Shown here piece by piece: positions 33,674 through 42,254 of a stretch of 46,688 bases of DNA. A model generated the notes under the pieces. It was not told the origin of the DNA and made no database searches. It saw only the letters and a program-made list of their open reading frames with translations. The number at the start of each line of letters is the position of its first letter. The stretch's first letter is position 1. The stretch spans positions 1-46,688 of the IMG/VR virus record IMGVR_UViG_3300032236_000693; one strand, written 5' to 3'. The position numbers and the translations under genes are program-made. The stretch comes from a virus.

Positions 33674-34108
33674 ATGGAAAATCTTGAACAAGTATTAAAA
33701 TATTGGGAAACGGATTCTGTTATGGATCAAACAGAACCAAGTAAAGAACTATTACGAATACCTGTATTACACAGTAAGTATTTGAATATTCTAACCAAAC
33801 ACAAAATCGCATCCAAAAAAGCCCACTTTGATTATCTACGTATGCGTAAGGTCAAATGGGAATATTTTACAGGCAAAATGTCTAAAGAAGAACTTGACCA
33901 GTATGGTTGGGAACCATTTCAATTTGCACTCAAATCTGACATAACTACATACTTAGAAGCTGACGGTGATTTAATTAAACTGTTAGAAAAGAAAGTATAT
34001 CATGAGGAAGTTATTTCTGTTATTGAATCAGTTATGGCTGAATTGAAACAACGTACATGGCAACTTAGAGATTTTATATCATGGGAGAAATTTGTCAATG
34101 GCCAATAA
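33674..34108 (+). CDS. uvsY: UvsY recombination mediator
   Basis: 144 residues (T4 137). HSKYLNILTKHKIASKKAHF and YFTGKMSKEELDQYGWEPF match UvsY. It loads the UvsX recombinase onto ssDNA covered by gp32, supporting recombination-dependent replication and repair. It follows a sigma70-type promoter, so it is expressed independently of the capsid gene. The following small gene starts inside its 3' end. Confidence 0.92.
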   Translation: MENLEQVLKYWETDSVMDQTEPSKELLRIPVLHSKYLNILTKHKIASKKAHFDYLRMRKVKWEYFTGKMSKEELDQYGWEPFQFALKSDITTYLEADGDLIKLLEKKVYHEEVISVIESVMAELKQRTWQLRDFISWEKFVNGQ

Positions 34109-34304
34109 AATGAAAATAAATCACAAAGATAGATTAATGACTAGATTTCCTTTTGGTAAACACAAAGGTGTTTATTTTAAGGACATACCCGATACCTATT
34201 TGGATTGGGTGGCAAGAACATTAGTTACTCCAGAATACAGAGCAATTCACATTATGGTGGTGGAAGAAATTGAATACAGACATTTCAATAATAAAAAAGG
34301 ATGA
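34098..34304 (+). CDS. DUF3820-type small protein (ExoX C-terminal-like)
   Basis: 68 residues from the ATG at 34098; GGGAG lies upstream, and a TTG 6 bases earlier is an alternative. FPFGKHKGVYFKDIPDTYLDWVART is the DUF3820 signature, a small domain also found at the end of exonuclease X-type proteins. It overlaps uvsY by 11 bases and runs into uvsW. Function unknown; a nucleic-acid-associated role fits neighbours UvsY and UvsW. Confidence 0.75.
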   Translation: MANKMKINHKDRLMTRFPFGKHKGVYFKDIPDTYLDWVARTLVTPEYRAIHIMVVEEIEYRHFNNKKG

Positions 34305-35766
34305 AGTTTATGCAAAAGTAATTTGCGAAAAACATATTGCAAGAGAACTATCTGAGTTCTTTACATTCTTTGTTCCTGGTCATCAGTTCGTTCCAGCATT
34401 CAGAAACAAAATCTGGGACGGCAAAATCAGATTATACAACCTTCAAACTTCACAGTTATACCTTGGTCTCGTAGACTATCTTAAACAGTTTGCTGAAGAA
34501 CGTGAATATGTAATAGAGTGGAACGGTCTGGAAACACAGGACGAATACTCAGTATATCACTTTAACAAGTTTGCAGAATCTTTGAACCTACACTCTCAGG
34601 ACAAACCTATTGCACCTAGAGAACATCAACAGAATGCTTTCATTCATGCAATGCAGAATCGCAGAGCTTTGTTGTTATCACCAACAGCATCAGGTAAATC
34701 ATTAATCATTTATATGTTGTTCAGACAGTTGTTAGATTTTCAAAATCTAAAAGGTTTGATTATTGTACCAACAACATCTTTGGTTGAACAATTATTCTCT
34801 GATTTTGTGGACTATTCTTCACATAATGGTTTTGATGTATTAGATAACGTACATAGAATCTATCAAGGTAAAGATAAAGTATCCGATAAGAAGTTGTTCA
34901 TCTCAACATGGCAGTCGTTGTATACTATGCCACCAGGTTACTTTGAACAATTTGATTATGTGATTGGTGATGAAGCACACCTATTCAAGTCACAATCTTT
35001 GACAACCATTATGACTGCGGCAGTCAACACCAAATACCGTATTGGCCTAACTGGTACTTTGGATGGAACAAAAACACACAAACTGGTACTAGAAGGACTT
35101 TTTGGACCAGTAGAACAAGTTACAACAACTAAAGAATTGATTGATAGTAAACAACTATCAGATTTTAAAATTAAATGTTTGATTCTGAAACATCCAGATG
35201 AGATTGCGGAACAAATGAAAAGTTGTACTTACCCCGAAGAACTACAATACCTTATTGCATCCGAAAACAGAAACCGTTTTATTAGAAATCTTGCAATTAG
35301 TTTAGGTACGAATACACTGGTTCTATATCAGATGGTTGAAAAACATGGCAAAGTCCTGTATAATCTAATTAAGGAAAAAGCGAATGGCCGTAAGGTCTTT
35401 TTCATACATGGAAATGTTGAAACGGAAGACCGAGAAGAAGTTCGTAGAATTATGGAGACAGAAAATGACGCTATCGTGGTTGCTTCTTTTGGAACTTTTA
35501 GTACAGGGATTAATATTCGTAATCTGCATAATATTATTTTTGCGTCTCCTTCTAAAAGTAGAGTCAGAAATTTACAGTCTATTGGACGAGGACTCAGACA
35601 ATCCGAAGGAAAAGAAATAGCAACTCTGTATGATATTGCTGACGATTTAAGATATAAGAAACATATGAACTTTACTCTGAAACATTTCGTTGAAAGAGTA
35701 AAGATATATAATGATGAGAAGTTCTCATTTAAGATTTACAACATAGGACTTAAAGATGGAAAATAA
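34270..35766 (+). CDS. uvsW: UvsW RNA-DNA and DNA helicase
   Basis: 498 residues (T4 503). Superfamily 2 helicase motifs: SPTASGKS (137-144), GDEAH with DEAH at 234-237, LTGTLDG (motif III), and QSIGRGLRQ (motif VI). The N-terminal LSEFFTFFVPGHQFVPAFRN is the UvsW-specific domain. UvsW unwinds R-loops and branched DNA, switching origin-driven to recombination-driven replication. The TTG start with GGAAG upstream is the only start that keeps the whole N-terminal domain and overlaps the previous gene by 35 bases, so it is probable but unproven. Confidence 0.92.
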   Translation: MNTDISIIKKDEVYAKVICEKHIARELSEFFTFFVPGHQFVPAFRNKIWDGKIRLYNLQTSQLYLGLVDYLKQFAEEREYVIEWNGLETQDEYSVYHFNKFAESLNLHSQDKPIAPREHQQNAFIHAMQNRRALLLSPTASGKSLIIYMLFRQLLDFQNLKGLIIVPTTSLVEQLFSDFVDYSSHNGFDVLDNVHRIYQGKDKVSDKKLFISTWQSLYTMPPGYFEQFDYVIGDEAHLFKSQSLTTIMTAAVNTKYRIGLTGTLDGTKTHKLVLEGLFGPVEQVTTTKELIDSKQLSDFKIKCLILKHPDEIAEQMKSCTYPEELQYLIASENRNRFIRNLAISLGTNTLVLYQMVEKHGKVLYNLIKEKANGRKVFFIHGNVETEDREEVRRIMETENDAIVVASFGTFSTGINIRNLHNIIFASPSKSRVRNLQSIGRGLRQSEGKEIATLYDIADDLRYKKHMNFTLKHFVERVKIYNDEKFSFKIYNIGLKDGK

Positions 35767-36130
35767 CGTAAAGATTATAAGATTCAAAGACGACCTCGAT
35801 GTGGTTTGTTTTTTAGAAGAAAAAGAAGATTATACGTTTGATATTTCTGAACCAATGATTTTTGAAATTAGAAATAATAACCTTGTGATGCAACAATGGT
35901 TGCCATTGGCTATGTTGAAAGAAAACAAAGTGAACATCAAAGGTGAAGATGTTCTTTGTGTGATGCAACCGAATGATGAGTTTGCAGAGTATTATTCAAA
36001 CACTGTGGAAAGAATCAATGCGGTTTCTGCATCTAAACCAAAAGATAAAGACGAAGAAAAGGAATATCTGATGGGGGTTATGGATGCTATGAATGAACTA
36101 GGTAATATAAAGAACTTGGTCTTACATTAA
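35756..36130 (+). CDS. Conserved protein between uvsW and 55, possible Sm-like fold
   Basis: 124 residues, overlapping the uvsW end by 11 bases. The N-terminal two thirds look like a small beta-barrel (DLDVVCFLEEKEDYTFDISE, NLVMQQWLPLAMLKENKVNI). The last third is acidic and helical (DKDEEKEYLMGVMDAMNELG). Such proteins recur in T4-like aquatic phages at this place. The strand pattern recalls Sm-like RNA-binding folds, which is a guess from pattern. No catalytic motif seen. Confidence 0.6.
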   Translation: MENNVKIIRFKDDLDVVCFLEEKEDYTFDISEPMIFEIRNNNLVMQQWLPLAMLKENKVNIKGEDVLCVMQPNDEFAEYYSNTVERINAVSASKPKDKDEEKEYLMGVMDAMNELGNIKNLVLH

Positions 36131-36209
36131 TATTAATATCATTGGGGCTACACCGTGGACTTTAACACATGTCAAGCCTCTTGTCAACAACTTTTTATGG
36201 TACACTTGA

Positions 36210-36755
36210 ATGAGTAAACAAAAACATTATATCAACAATGAAGATTTCCTAAAGGCATTAACTGATTACAAAGTTGCCGCAAAGGCAGCCAAAGACCAAG
36301 ACCTTCCAGCACCTGTAATACCCAATTACATTGGTGAATGCTTTATGAAGATTGCTGAAGGTCTATCACACAAACCAAACTTCATTAATTACACCTACCG
36401 AGATGAGATGATATCGGATGGTATTGAAAACTGTCTAATGTATTTTGCCAACTTTGACGAAACCAAATCAAAGAATCCATTTGCATACTTCACACAAATC
36501 ATCTATTACGCCTTTCTCAGACGAATTCAAAAAGAAAAGAAACAACTGTATGTCAAATACAAAGCCACAGAACAGATGGGTATTTTGGATGAATTTGAAA
36601 TGATGGAATCAGAAGATGGTACCACAAGACAATTTGAACTCTATGATAATATTGCCGAATTCATAGAAACATATGAAGATGCCAGAAGTGCAAAGAAAGC
36701 CGAAAAAGATGCGGCAAAGAAACCAAAAGGGCTTGAAAAATTTATTGAGGAGTGA
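36210..36755 (+). CDS. gp55: Late transcription sigma factor gp55
   Basis: 181 residues (T4 185). Opening KHYINNEDFLKALTDYK and the region 2-like NPFAYFTQIIYYAFLRRIQKEKKQLY match gp55, a minimal sigma factor. It directs host RNA polymerase to TATAAATA late promoters, activated by the gp45 clamp through gp33. The matching octamers are abundant upstream of virion genes in this window. The ~79-base gap before it has no clean promoter, and the ribosome-binding site is weak. Confidence 0.92.
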   Translation: MSKQKHYINNEDFLKALTDYKVAAKAAKDQDLPAPVIPNYIGECFMKIAEGLSHKPNFINYTYRDEMISDGIENCLMYFANFDETKSKNPFAYFTQIIYYAFLRRIQKEKKQLYVKYKATEQMGILDEFEMMESEDGTTRQFELYDNIAEFIETYEDARSAKKAEKDAAKKPKGLEKFIEE

Positions 36756-36759
36756 TATA

Positions 36760-37221
36760 ATGAAAATTGGTTTTAATTGTAGTACTTTGGATTTGTTTCA
36801 TGCAGGTCATGTTACCATGTTGAAAATTGAAAAACAACATTGTGACTATTTGATAGTGGCAGTACAATCAGACCCAACTATTGATAGACCAGATACCAAA
36901 AACAAACCAGTACAATCTTTGTATGAACGTTTTGTTCAAGTGTCTGCTTGTAAGTATGTTGATGAGGTATTGGTATATGAAACAGAAGAAGATTTGGAAA
37001 ATATATTCAAAACACAAACTATTCATATACGGTTTTTAGGTGATGAATATAAATCAAAACCATTTACTGCAAAACAATATTGTCTTGATAACGGTATAGA
37101 ATTGTTTTTCCATGACAGACAACATCCTTACAGTAGTTCCAAATTAAGACAACGTGTATATGAAGCTGAAGTTCAGCGATTGAAAAAATTAAATATGGAA
37201 TATGATGAATGTCAAAAGTAG
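36760..37221 (+). CDS. Cytidylyltransferase-like nucleotidyltransferase
   Basis: 153 residues from the ATG at 36760 (GGAG upstream). The nucleotidyltransferase signature His14-Ala-Gly-His17 (DLFHAGHVTML) and the late motif SSSKLRQRV are present, as in TagD/glycerol-3-phosphate cytidylyltransferases and RfaE-type enzymes. It would activate a small phosphate compound with CTP or ATP, perhaps feeding the phage glycosyltransferases. Substrate cannot be read from sequence. It overlaps gene 47 by 13 bases. Confidence 0.8.
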   Translation: MKIGFNCSTLDLFHAGHVTMLKIEKQHCDYLIVAVQSDPTIDRPDTKNKPVQSLYERFVQVSACKYVDEVLVYETEEDLENIFKTQTIHIRFLGDEYKSKPFTAKQYCLDNGIELFFHDRQHPYSSSKLRQRVYEAEVQRLKKLNMEYDECQK

Positions 37222-38285
37222 CAATAATAACTGACCAACATTTTGGAGCACGAAATGATTCCACACATTTTTTGGACTACTATGAAAAATTTTATAATGA
37301 GGTATTCTTTCCTACACTACGAACTAATGGAATTGATACTGTTCTTATTCTTGGCGACACGTTTGATAGACGCAAGTACGTAAACTTCTACACACTTAAA
37401 CGTGCCAAAGAAATGTTCTTTAACCCATTGTCTGATATGGGTATACAAGTTCATATGCTTGCCGGTAACCACGACACGTATTTTAAGAATACAAATGATG
37501 TTAACTCGGTAGATTTGTTACTTGGTGAATACGGTTCATCAATTAATGTGATTGACCAACCATCTGAAATCTATGTTGGTCCACATAAAATTTGTATGAT
37601 GCCGTGGATATGTGCCGAGAATTATGAAGATTCTTTAAAGTTGTTGAAAGATACGGATGCAAATGTCTGTATGGGTCATTTTGAGATTGCAGGTTTTGCC
37701 ATGTATCGTGGTATGCCATCACATGAAGGACTAGAACGTGCTCTTTTCACAAAGTTTGAATACACTTTTAGCGGTCATTACCATCATAAGTCCAATGCTG
37801 ATGGCATTTTTTATCTGGGAAACCCGTATGAACTTACTTGGCAAGATTATAATGACGATAGGGGTTTTCACTTATTCGATTTGGATGATGGAACATTGGA
37901 ATTTATAAAAAATCCAAATAAGATGTTTCATCGTATTCCATATGACGATAAAGAACAAACCATCAAAGAAATAACCGATATGGATTTAACTGGTTATGTT
38001 GGCAAGTATGTTAAGGTGGTAGTAATAAACAAAACTAATCCATATTTGTTTGACAAGTTCATGAATAACCTGTATAATGTAAACCCTGTCGATATCACTA
38101 TTGCAGAAGATTTCACCGATTTAAATGAAGGTGTTGAAGATGACATGGTGGATCAGGCTGAAGATACATTAACGACACTGAACAAATACGTTGAATCAAT
38201 TACTGATGTGAATATTGATAACAACAAGTTGAAAACATTATTGAAAGAACTCTACGTAGAGGCGTTGAATACTGAACAAGCATGA
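37209..38285 (+). CDS. gp47: Recombination endonuclease subunit gp47 (Mre11/SbcD-like)
   Basis: 358 residues (T4 339). Calcineurin-like phosphoesterase motifs: Asp9-x-His11 (TDQHFG), LGDTFDRR, AGNHDTY, MGHFE and SGHYHHK. With gp46 it resects DNA ends to start recombination-dependent replication and degrades host DNA. The start lies inside the cytidylyltransferase gene and the stop overlaps gene 46 by 4 bases, so the pair is translationally coupled. Confidence 0.94.
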   Translation: MSKVAIITDQHFGARNDSTHFLDYYEKFYNEVFFPTLRTNGIDTVLILGDTFDRRKYVNFYTLKRAKEMFFNPLSDMGIQVHMLAGNHDTYFKNTNDVNSVDLLLGEYGSSINVIDQPSEIYVGPHKICMMPWICAENYEDSLKLLKDTDANVCMGHFEIAGFAMYRGMPSHEGLERALFTKFEYTFSGHYHHKSNADGIFYLGNPYELTWQDYNDDRGFHLFDLDDGTLEFIKNPNKMFHRIPYDDKEQTIKEITDMDLTGYVGKYVKVVVINKTNPYLFDKFMNNLYNVNPVDITIAEDFTDLNEGVEDDMVDQAEDTLTTLNKYVESITDVNIDNNKLKTLLKELYVEALNTEQA

Positions 38286-40000
38286 TATTATTTCAAAAGG
38301 TAAGATGGAAGAATTTTCTTTCAACTGGTGCGGCATTTACAGAAATTAATTTCACTAAATCCACCAATACATTGATTGTAGGACAGAATGGTGCAGGCAA
38401 ATCTACCATTCTTGATGCACTTTGTTTTGGTCTTTTTGGTAAACCATTTCGTAAGATTAACAAACCACAATTATTGAATTCTATCAATGGTCGGGATGCC
38501 GTTGTTGAGATTGAATTTAATATTGGCCAAAAACGTTATAAAGTAATTCGTGGTATCAAACCAAATGTGTTTGAAATATACCTGAATGATGTATTGCTGA
38601 ACCAAGATGCAGCTGCAAAAGACTATCAAGAGATACTAGAGAAGAACATTCTCAAACTAAATTACAAGTCCTTTACGCAGGTTGTCATTCTTGGTTCAGC
38701 ATCATTTGTTCCGTTCATGCAGTTATCGGCTGCTGACCGCCGTGCAATCATTGAAGACCTATTAGACATTCAAATCTTTTCCACAATGAACGTGGTACTA
38801 AAAGATAAAATGTCCACTCTTAAAGATAATTTGACCAAAGGTCGGTATGAAATTCAATTGATTGAAGAAAAAATCGCCATGCAATTGGCTAACATTGAAG
38901 AACATAGAAAACATAACGATGATGAGATTGCCAAAAAACAAGGTGAAGTTGAAACATCAAAGAAACAATTGAAACAATTATTAAAAGATGTTGAGTTGAT
39001 TAATAAACATATTGTTGTATTGACTTCCAAGATTGGTGATAAGAAAGAAAAGTTAGAAAAGAAATCCAAGTCTTTGTTTACCTTACAAGGTAAGATTGAA
39101 AGTAATATCAAAAAGAATGAGAAGGACATTGAGTTCTATGAACACAATGATAATTGTCCTACTTGTAAACAATCTATTGAATTAACTTTTAAACAACAAC
39201 AGGTTGAAGAACGCAGACTTAAGGTACAAACACAACAAACTGGCCTTAATGATATCAGTACAGAGTTGAAAAATGTTACCGATGAAATGACAAAAGTATC
39301 TGGTATCATCAAACATATCAATGAACATACTAATGAGATTACAAAACACAATGCCACTATGGCAGCCATATCAAAGTACATCGTCAAGTTACAAAAAGAA
39401 ATTACGGAATTATCGGTTAAGTATGATGATGTAGAACAAGATAACCAGAAGTTGAAAAACTTGCGTACAGATTTGTTGATGCACACCGAAGCACAAGAAG
39501 AAGGTTCGTTAGAAAAACAATACTATGAATTTGCAGGTACTTTGTTGAAAGATGGTGGCATCAAGACACGAATCATCAAACAGTATTTGCCTATTATGAA
39601 CAAGTTAATTAATAAGTATCTGACTGCCATGGACTTTTTTGTTAACTTTAACATCAACGAAAACTTTGAAGAAACAATTAAGAGTAGGCATCGTGATGAA
39701 TTCTCTTATGCCAATTTCTCCGAAGGTGAGAAGATGCGTATTGACTTGGCTTTGTTATTCACATGGAGACAGATTGCCAAGTTAAAGAATTCTACCAATA
39801 CAAACCTATTGATATTGGATGAAGTGTTTGATTCAAGTTTAGATACTGTTGGTACAGAAGAATTTCTAAAATTGATTAATGAGATGGGTACAGATACAAA
39901 TGTGTTTGTTATTTCCCACAAAGGCGACCAACTGTTCGATAAGTTCCGTTCGGTTATTAAATTTGAAAAGAAAAATAATTTTTCCAGGATAGCAAAATGA
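38282..40000 (+). CDS. gp46: Recombination endonuclease subunit gp46 (Rad50/SbcC-like)
   Basis: 572 residues (T4 560). Walker A GQNGAGKST (34-42), a long coiled coil interrupted by the zinc hook Cys-Pro-Thr-Cys (292-295), the ABC signature FSEGEKMRIDLAL, Walker B LLILDEVFDSSLD and the H-loop VISHK. It forms the ATP-driven clamp of the gp46-gp47 nuclease. Its end overlaps the deformylase start by 4 bases. Confidence 0.95.
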   Translation: MILFQKVRWKNFLSTGAAFTEINFTKSTNTLIVGQNGAGKSTILDALCFGLFGKPFRKINKPQLLNSINGRDAVVEIEFNIGQKRYKVIRGIKPNVFEIYLNDVLLNQDAAAKDYQEILEKNILKLNYKSFTQVVILGSASFVPFMQLSAADRRAIIEDLLDIQIFSTMNVVLKDKMSTLKDNLTKGRYEIQLIEEKIAMQLANIEEHRKHNDDEIAKKQGEVETSKKQLKQLLKDVELINKHIVVLTSKIGDKKEKLEKKSKSLFTLQGKIESNIKKNEKDIEFYEHNDNCPTCKQSIELTFKQQQVEERRLKVQTQQTGLNDISTELKNVTDEMTKVSGIIKHINEHTNEITKHNATMAAISKYIVKLQKEITELSVKYDDVEQDNQKLKNLRTDLLMHTEAQEEGSLEKQYYEFAGTLLKDGGIKTRIIKQYLPIMNKLINKYLTAMDFFVNFNINENFEETIKSRHRDEFSYANFSEGEKMRIDLALLFTWRQIAKLKNSTNTNLLILDEVFDSSLDTVGTEEFLKLINEMGTDTNVFVISHKGDQLFDKFRSVIKFEKKNNFSRIAK

Positions 40001-40593
40001 GTGAAGTAATTACAATTAATACCAATGAATCAGCAGTTGTTGCACAACCAAAAATACAAACATTTGATTTAGTTCCTGCCGATTGGCCTGGACTCTACAA
40101 AGAATTACCTGAGTTTGATTTCAGTAATTCACCTGTTAATCCAAATGCATTTGCATCTACATTAGTTGAAACTTGTAAAAAGCATAATGGTTTTGGTCTA
40201 TCTGCCAATCAATGTGGTTATCCTTATCATGTATTTGTTATGGGTACTGGTGATGAATATGTGGCATTCTTCAACGCAAAAGTGGTTAAATCAGAAGGTG
40301 AAACTCACATGGAAGAAGGTTGTTTATCGTGGCCATTATTAAATCTACGAATCACCAGACCTAAAAAGATTTGGGTGGAGTACCAGGATTTCACAGGTGA
40401 GAAAAAAGAGGCAATCTTTGATGGCATATCTGCACGTTGTTTTCTCCATGAGCTTGACCATATGAACGGAATCATGTATACTTCTAGGGTGAAACCACTT
40501 GCGTTGCAGTTTGGACTTAAGAAACTGGAAAAGATTAGACGCAAGTATTTCAATCCAAAGAAAATGAAACAACTAGAAAGAATGAAGGCTTAA
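39997..40593 (+). CDS. def: Peptide deformylase
   Basis: 198 residues. All three motifs are intact: GFGLSANQ (65-72), EGCLS (107-111, metal ligand Cys109) and HELDH (151-155). It removes the N-formyl group from nascent proteins. Phage-encoded deformylases are known from marine T4-like phages, where they may favour specific host or phage proteins. The extra N-terminal ~20 residues (INTNESAVVAQPKIQ) are low complexity. It is embedded in an overlapping run 47-46-def-DUF4338, so it is probably co-expressed early to middle. Confidence 0.92.
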   Translation: MSEVITINTNESAVVAQPKIQTFDLVPADWPGLYKELPEFDFSNSPVNPNAFASTLVETCKKHNGFGLSANQCGYPYHVFVMGTGDEYVAFFNAKVVKSEGETHMEEGCLSWPLLNLRITRPKKIWVEYQDFTGEKKEAIFDGISARCFLHELDHMNGIMYTSRVKPLALQFGLKKLEKIRRKYFNPKKMKQLERMKA

Positions 40594-41858
40594 TGGCAAC
40601 ACCAATTGATTATGTTGATAAACAATGGAATGAATGGCAACAGGCCAATCCAGTTGAATCGTTTGAACACATTGATACTGACGTATTGAAAGAAACTTTA
40701 ATACGAGATTTGTCTTATGCATCCAAAATGGATGTACGTGAGTATACTTTATATCAAAAATGGTGTGAAGTGCATGAAAGATATCCTGTACATGAAGTTT
40801 CTACAGTGTTTGGTGCAGAAACACAAATGGTCTATCCAGAACAAAAGACTTTGATTGACCAAGTTAAATCCAATTTTTGGATGCCAGAATCACCTGATGA
40901 TTATGAAAAGTTAAGACCAGTTATGCAAATTCACAATGGTGATTTGGCTGAAACTTGGAATGCTATTCGTACCTTCTCATCTACAATGAAGAACAACAGT
41001 AACATCGGTCGTAACCTATTCTATACTGTGGTCGATGGCCAGTCAGGAAAATATCTTGGTGTCATCTGTATATCATCTGACTTCTTAGACCTTACTCCAA
41101 GAGATAGTGCAATTGGATGGCCACGTGATGTTAAGACACAACAAGGTATGATTAACCATACTGCAATTGGTTCTACAATTGTTCCTTTGCAACCACTTGG
41201 TTATAATTACATGGGTGGTAAATTGCTTGCTTTATTGTGTCTGGCTGATACAGTACAGAATGATTGGAAGGTTCGTTATGGTGATACACTTGTTGGCGTT
41301 ACTACTACTTCTCTTTATGGTAATACTAAATCCAATGGTCTGTCTCAGTATGATGGACTAGAACATTGGAACAAGATGGGTTTCTCCAGTGGTTCTGTTG
41401 CATTTGAACCATCTAAGAAAACAATGAAGATGGTATTTAATTGGATTAAAGAAAATTATCCACGTAAATATTTTGAATGGTGGGATGCTAAAAATACACA
41501 AGGTCTTCCACTTAAACGTGACCACAAGAATCGTTCTTTGAATTTTGCCTATTCTAAACTTGGCATTCCTAAAAACCTGATTCGTACCGAACATCAAAGG
41601 GGAATTTACTTTTCTCCTTTGTATGATAATACCAATGAATTCCTACGGAAAGAAATTGGTAAAGAACAACTGGTTAAATCTTTTGATACCAGTGAAGAAA
41701 CCTTGGCAAATATTTGGAAAACCAAATACGCTAAAGGCCGTATATCCATGTTGAAGAAAAAGAATAATGTTTCTTATGAATCATTGTTCTATGACGACTT
41801 GATATACCTGTCTTGGGAAAATACCAAGGCAAAATATCTGCCACAAGTTGGTAGATAA
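40593..41858 (+). CDS. DUF4338/DruA-like protein
   Basis: 421 residues, start overlapping the deformylase stop (TAATG). The core resembles DUF4338, the family that includes DruA of the Druantia defence system: NLFYTVVDGQSGKYLGVICI, then LDLTPRDSAIGW (about 165-176), LGYNYMGGKLLALLCLADTV, and a WKVRYGDTLVGVTTTSLYG block. The biochemical activity of these proteins is not established to my knowledge. The C-terminal ~170 residues are basic (MLKKKNN, RDHKNRS), consistent with nucleic-acid contact. In a phage it may act on DNA or against competitors; the family call rests on motif resemblance only. Confidence 0.55.
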   Translation: MATPIDYVDKQWNEWQQANPVESFEHIDTDVLKETLIRDLSYASKMDVREYTLYQKWCEVHERYPVHEVSTVFGAETQMVYPEQKTLIDQVKSNFWMPESPDDYEKLRPVMQIHNGDLAETWNAIRTFSSTMKNNSNIGRNLFYTVVDGQSGKYLGVICISSDFLDLTPRDSAIGWPRDVKTQQGMINHTAIGSTIVPLQPLGYNYMGGKLLALLCLADTVQNDWKVRYGDTLVGVTTTSLYGNTKSNGLSQYDGLEHWNKMGFSSGSVAFEPSKKTMKMVFNWIKENYPRKYFEWWDAKNTQGLPLKRDHKNRSLNFAYSKLGIPKNLIRTEHQRGIYFSPLYDNTNEFLRKEIGKEQLVKSFDTSEETLANIWKTKYAKGRISMLKKKNNVSYESLFYDDLIYLSWENTKAKYLPQVGR

Positions 41859-41859
41859 A

Positions 41860-41882
41860 CAAGTATACCGCCAGGATACTTG
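41860..41882 (+). promoter_or_regulatory. Inverted repeat overlapping the -35 element (operator candidate)
   Basis: CAAGTAT (41860-41866) and ATACTTG (41876-41882) form perfect 7-base arms around a 9-base GC-rich centre. The right arm overlaps TTGACA at 41880-41885. There is no T-run, so an operator is more likely than a terminator. Confidence 0.55.
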
Positions 41883-41908
41883 ACACACACACTATATAGT
41901 GTTATACT
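41880..41908 (+). promoter_or_regulatory. Sigma70-type promoter for the winged-helix gene
   Basis: Consensus TTGACA (41880-41885), 17-bp spacer, TATACT (41903-41908). The predicted start near 41915 gives a leader of about 55 bases. Confidence 0.82.
41889..41902 (+). promoter_or_regulatory. Perfect 14-bp palindrome in the promoter spacer (operator candidate)
   Basis: ACACTATATAGTGT is its own reverse complement and fills most of the -35/-10 spacer. A repressor bound here would block polymerase. Confidence 0.6.
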
Positions 41909-41915
41909 GTGAATA

Positions 41916-41930
41916 CTTGCAAAACGCAAG
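41916..41930 (+). other. Hairpin at the 5' end of the winged-helix transcript
   Basis: CTTGC (41916-41920) and GCAAG (41926-41930) around AAAAC, at the predicted transcript start and followed by a T-rich stretch. It could stabilise the mRNA or act as a weak attenuator. Confidence 0.45.
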
Positions 41931-41969
41931 ACTTTGTTTTTAACTTTGTCATTATTAGGAGATTATATT

Positions 41970-42242
41970 ATGACTACCAAAATTTCTGCAAAAGAAAAGA
42001 TCCTCAACTATTTGAGCAAGTCTGAAGGTTACAACACCTTGTCCGTAGCACAAGCACGTGCTCGTTTCGGAATCCAAAATGTTTCCGCACGTATTGATGA
42101 ACTTCGCCAAGAAGGCAATGTCATCTACACCAACACTAAAACACGTGGTGATGGTTCTAAAGTATCTGTTTATCGTTTGGGTAAACCAACCAAAGCAATG
42201 GTTCGTGCTGCATTGAGCACAGGCTTTAACTACACAGCTTAA
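41970..42242 (+). CDS. Small winged-helix (HTH_39-like) DNA-binding protein
   Basis: 90 residues from the ATG at 41970, with TAGGAG upstream; a longer reading to 41934 would include the ribosome-binding site. AKEKILNYLSKSEGYNTLSV, ARARFGIQNVSARIDELRQE and the wing-like GDGSKVSVYRLG fit the HTH_39-type helix-turn-helix. It is monocistronic: strong sigma70-type promoter, leader hairpin and strong terminator. Two inverted repeats in its promoter make autoregulation likely. Codon use is optimised (cgt, aac, atc), suggesting an abundant early regulator or nucleoid-like protein. Confidence 0.82.
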   Translation: MTTKISAKEKILNYLSKSEGYNTLSVAQARARFGIQNVSARIDELRQEGNVIYTNTKTRGDGSKVSVYRLGKPTKAMVRAALSTGFNYTA

Positions 42243-42254
42243 GTAGTAAATGAT

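Noticed and set aside
36181-36206. TTGTCA and TACACT upstream of gene 55
   Set aside because: The spacer is only 14 bases and no alternative pair fits, so I do not call a promoter.
36733-36761. TTGAAA-17-TATAAT
   Set aside because: The -10 hexamer overlaps the ATG of the cytidylyltransferase gene, so the transcript would begin inside it. The sequence is explained by the ribosome-binding site and start codon, although weak internal transcription of gene 47 is not excluded.
41864-41878. Resemblance of the promoter inverted repeat to lambda repressor operators (ACCGCCAG core)
   Set aside because: The match is short, the spacing differs and no lambda-type repressor is encoded; treated as coincidence.
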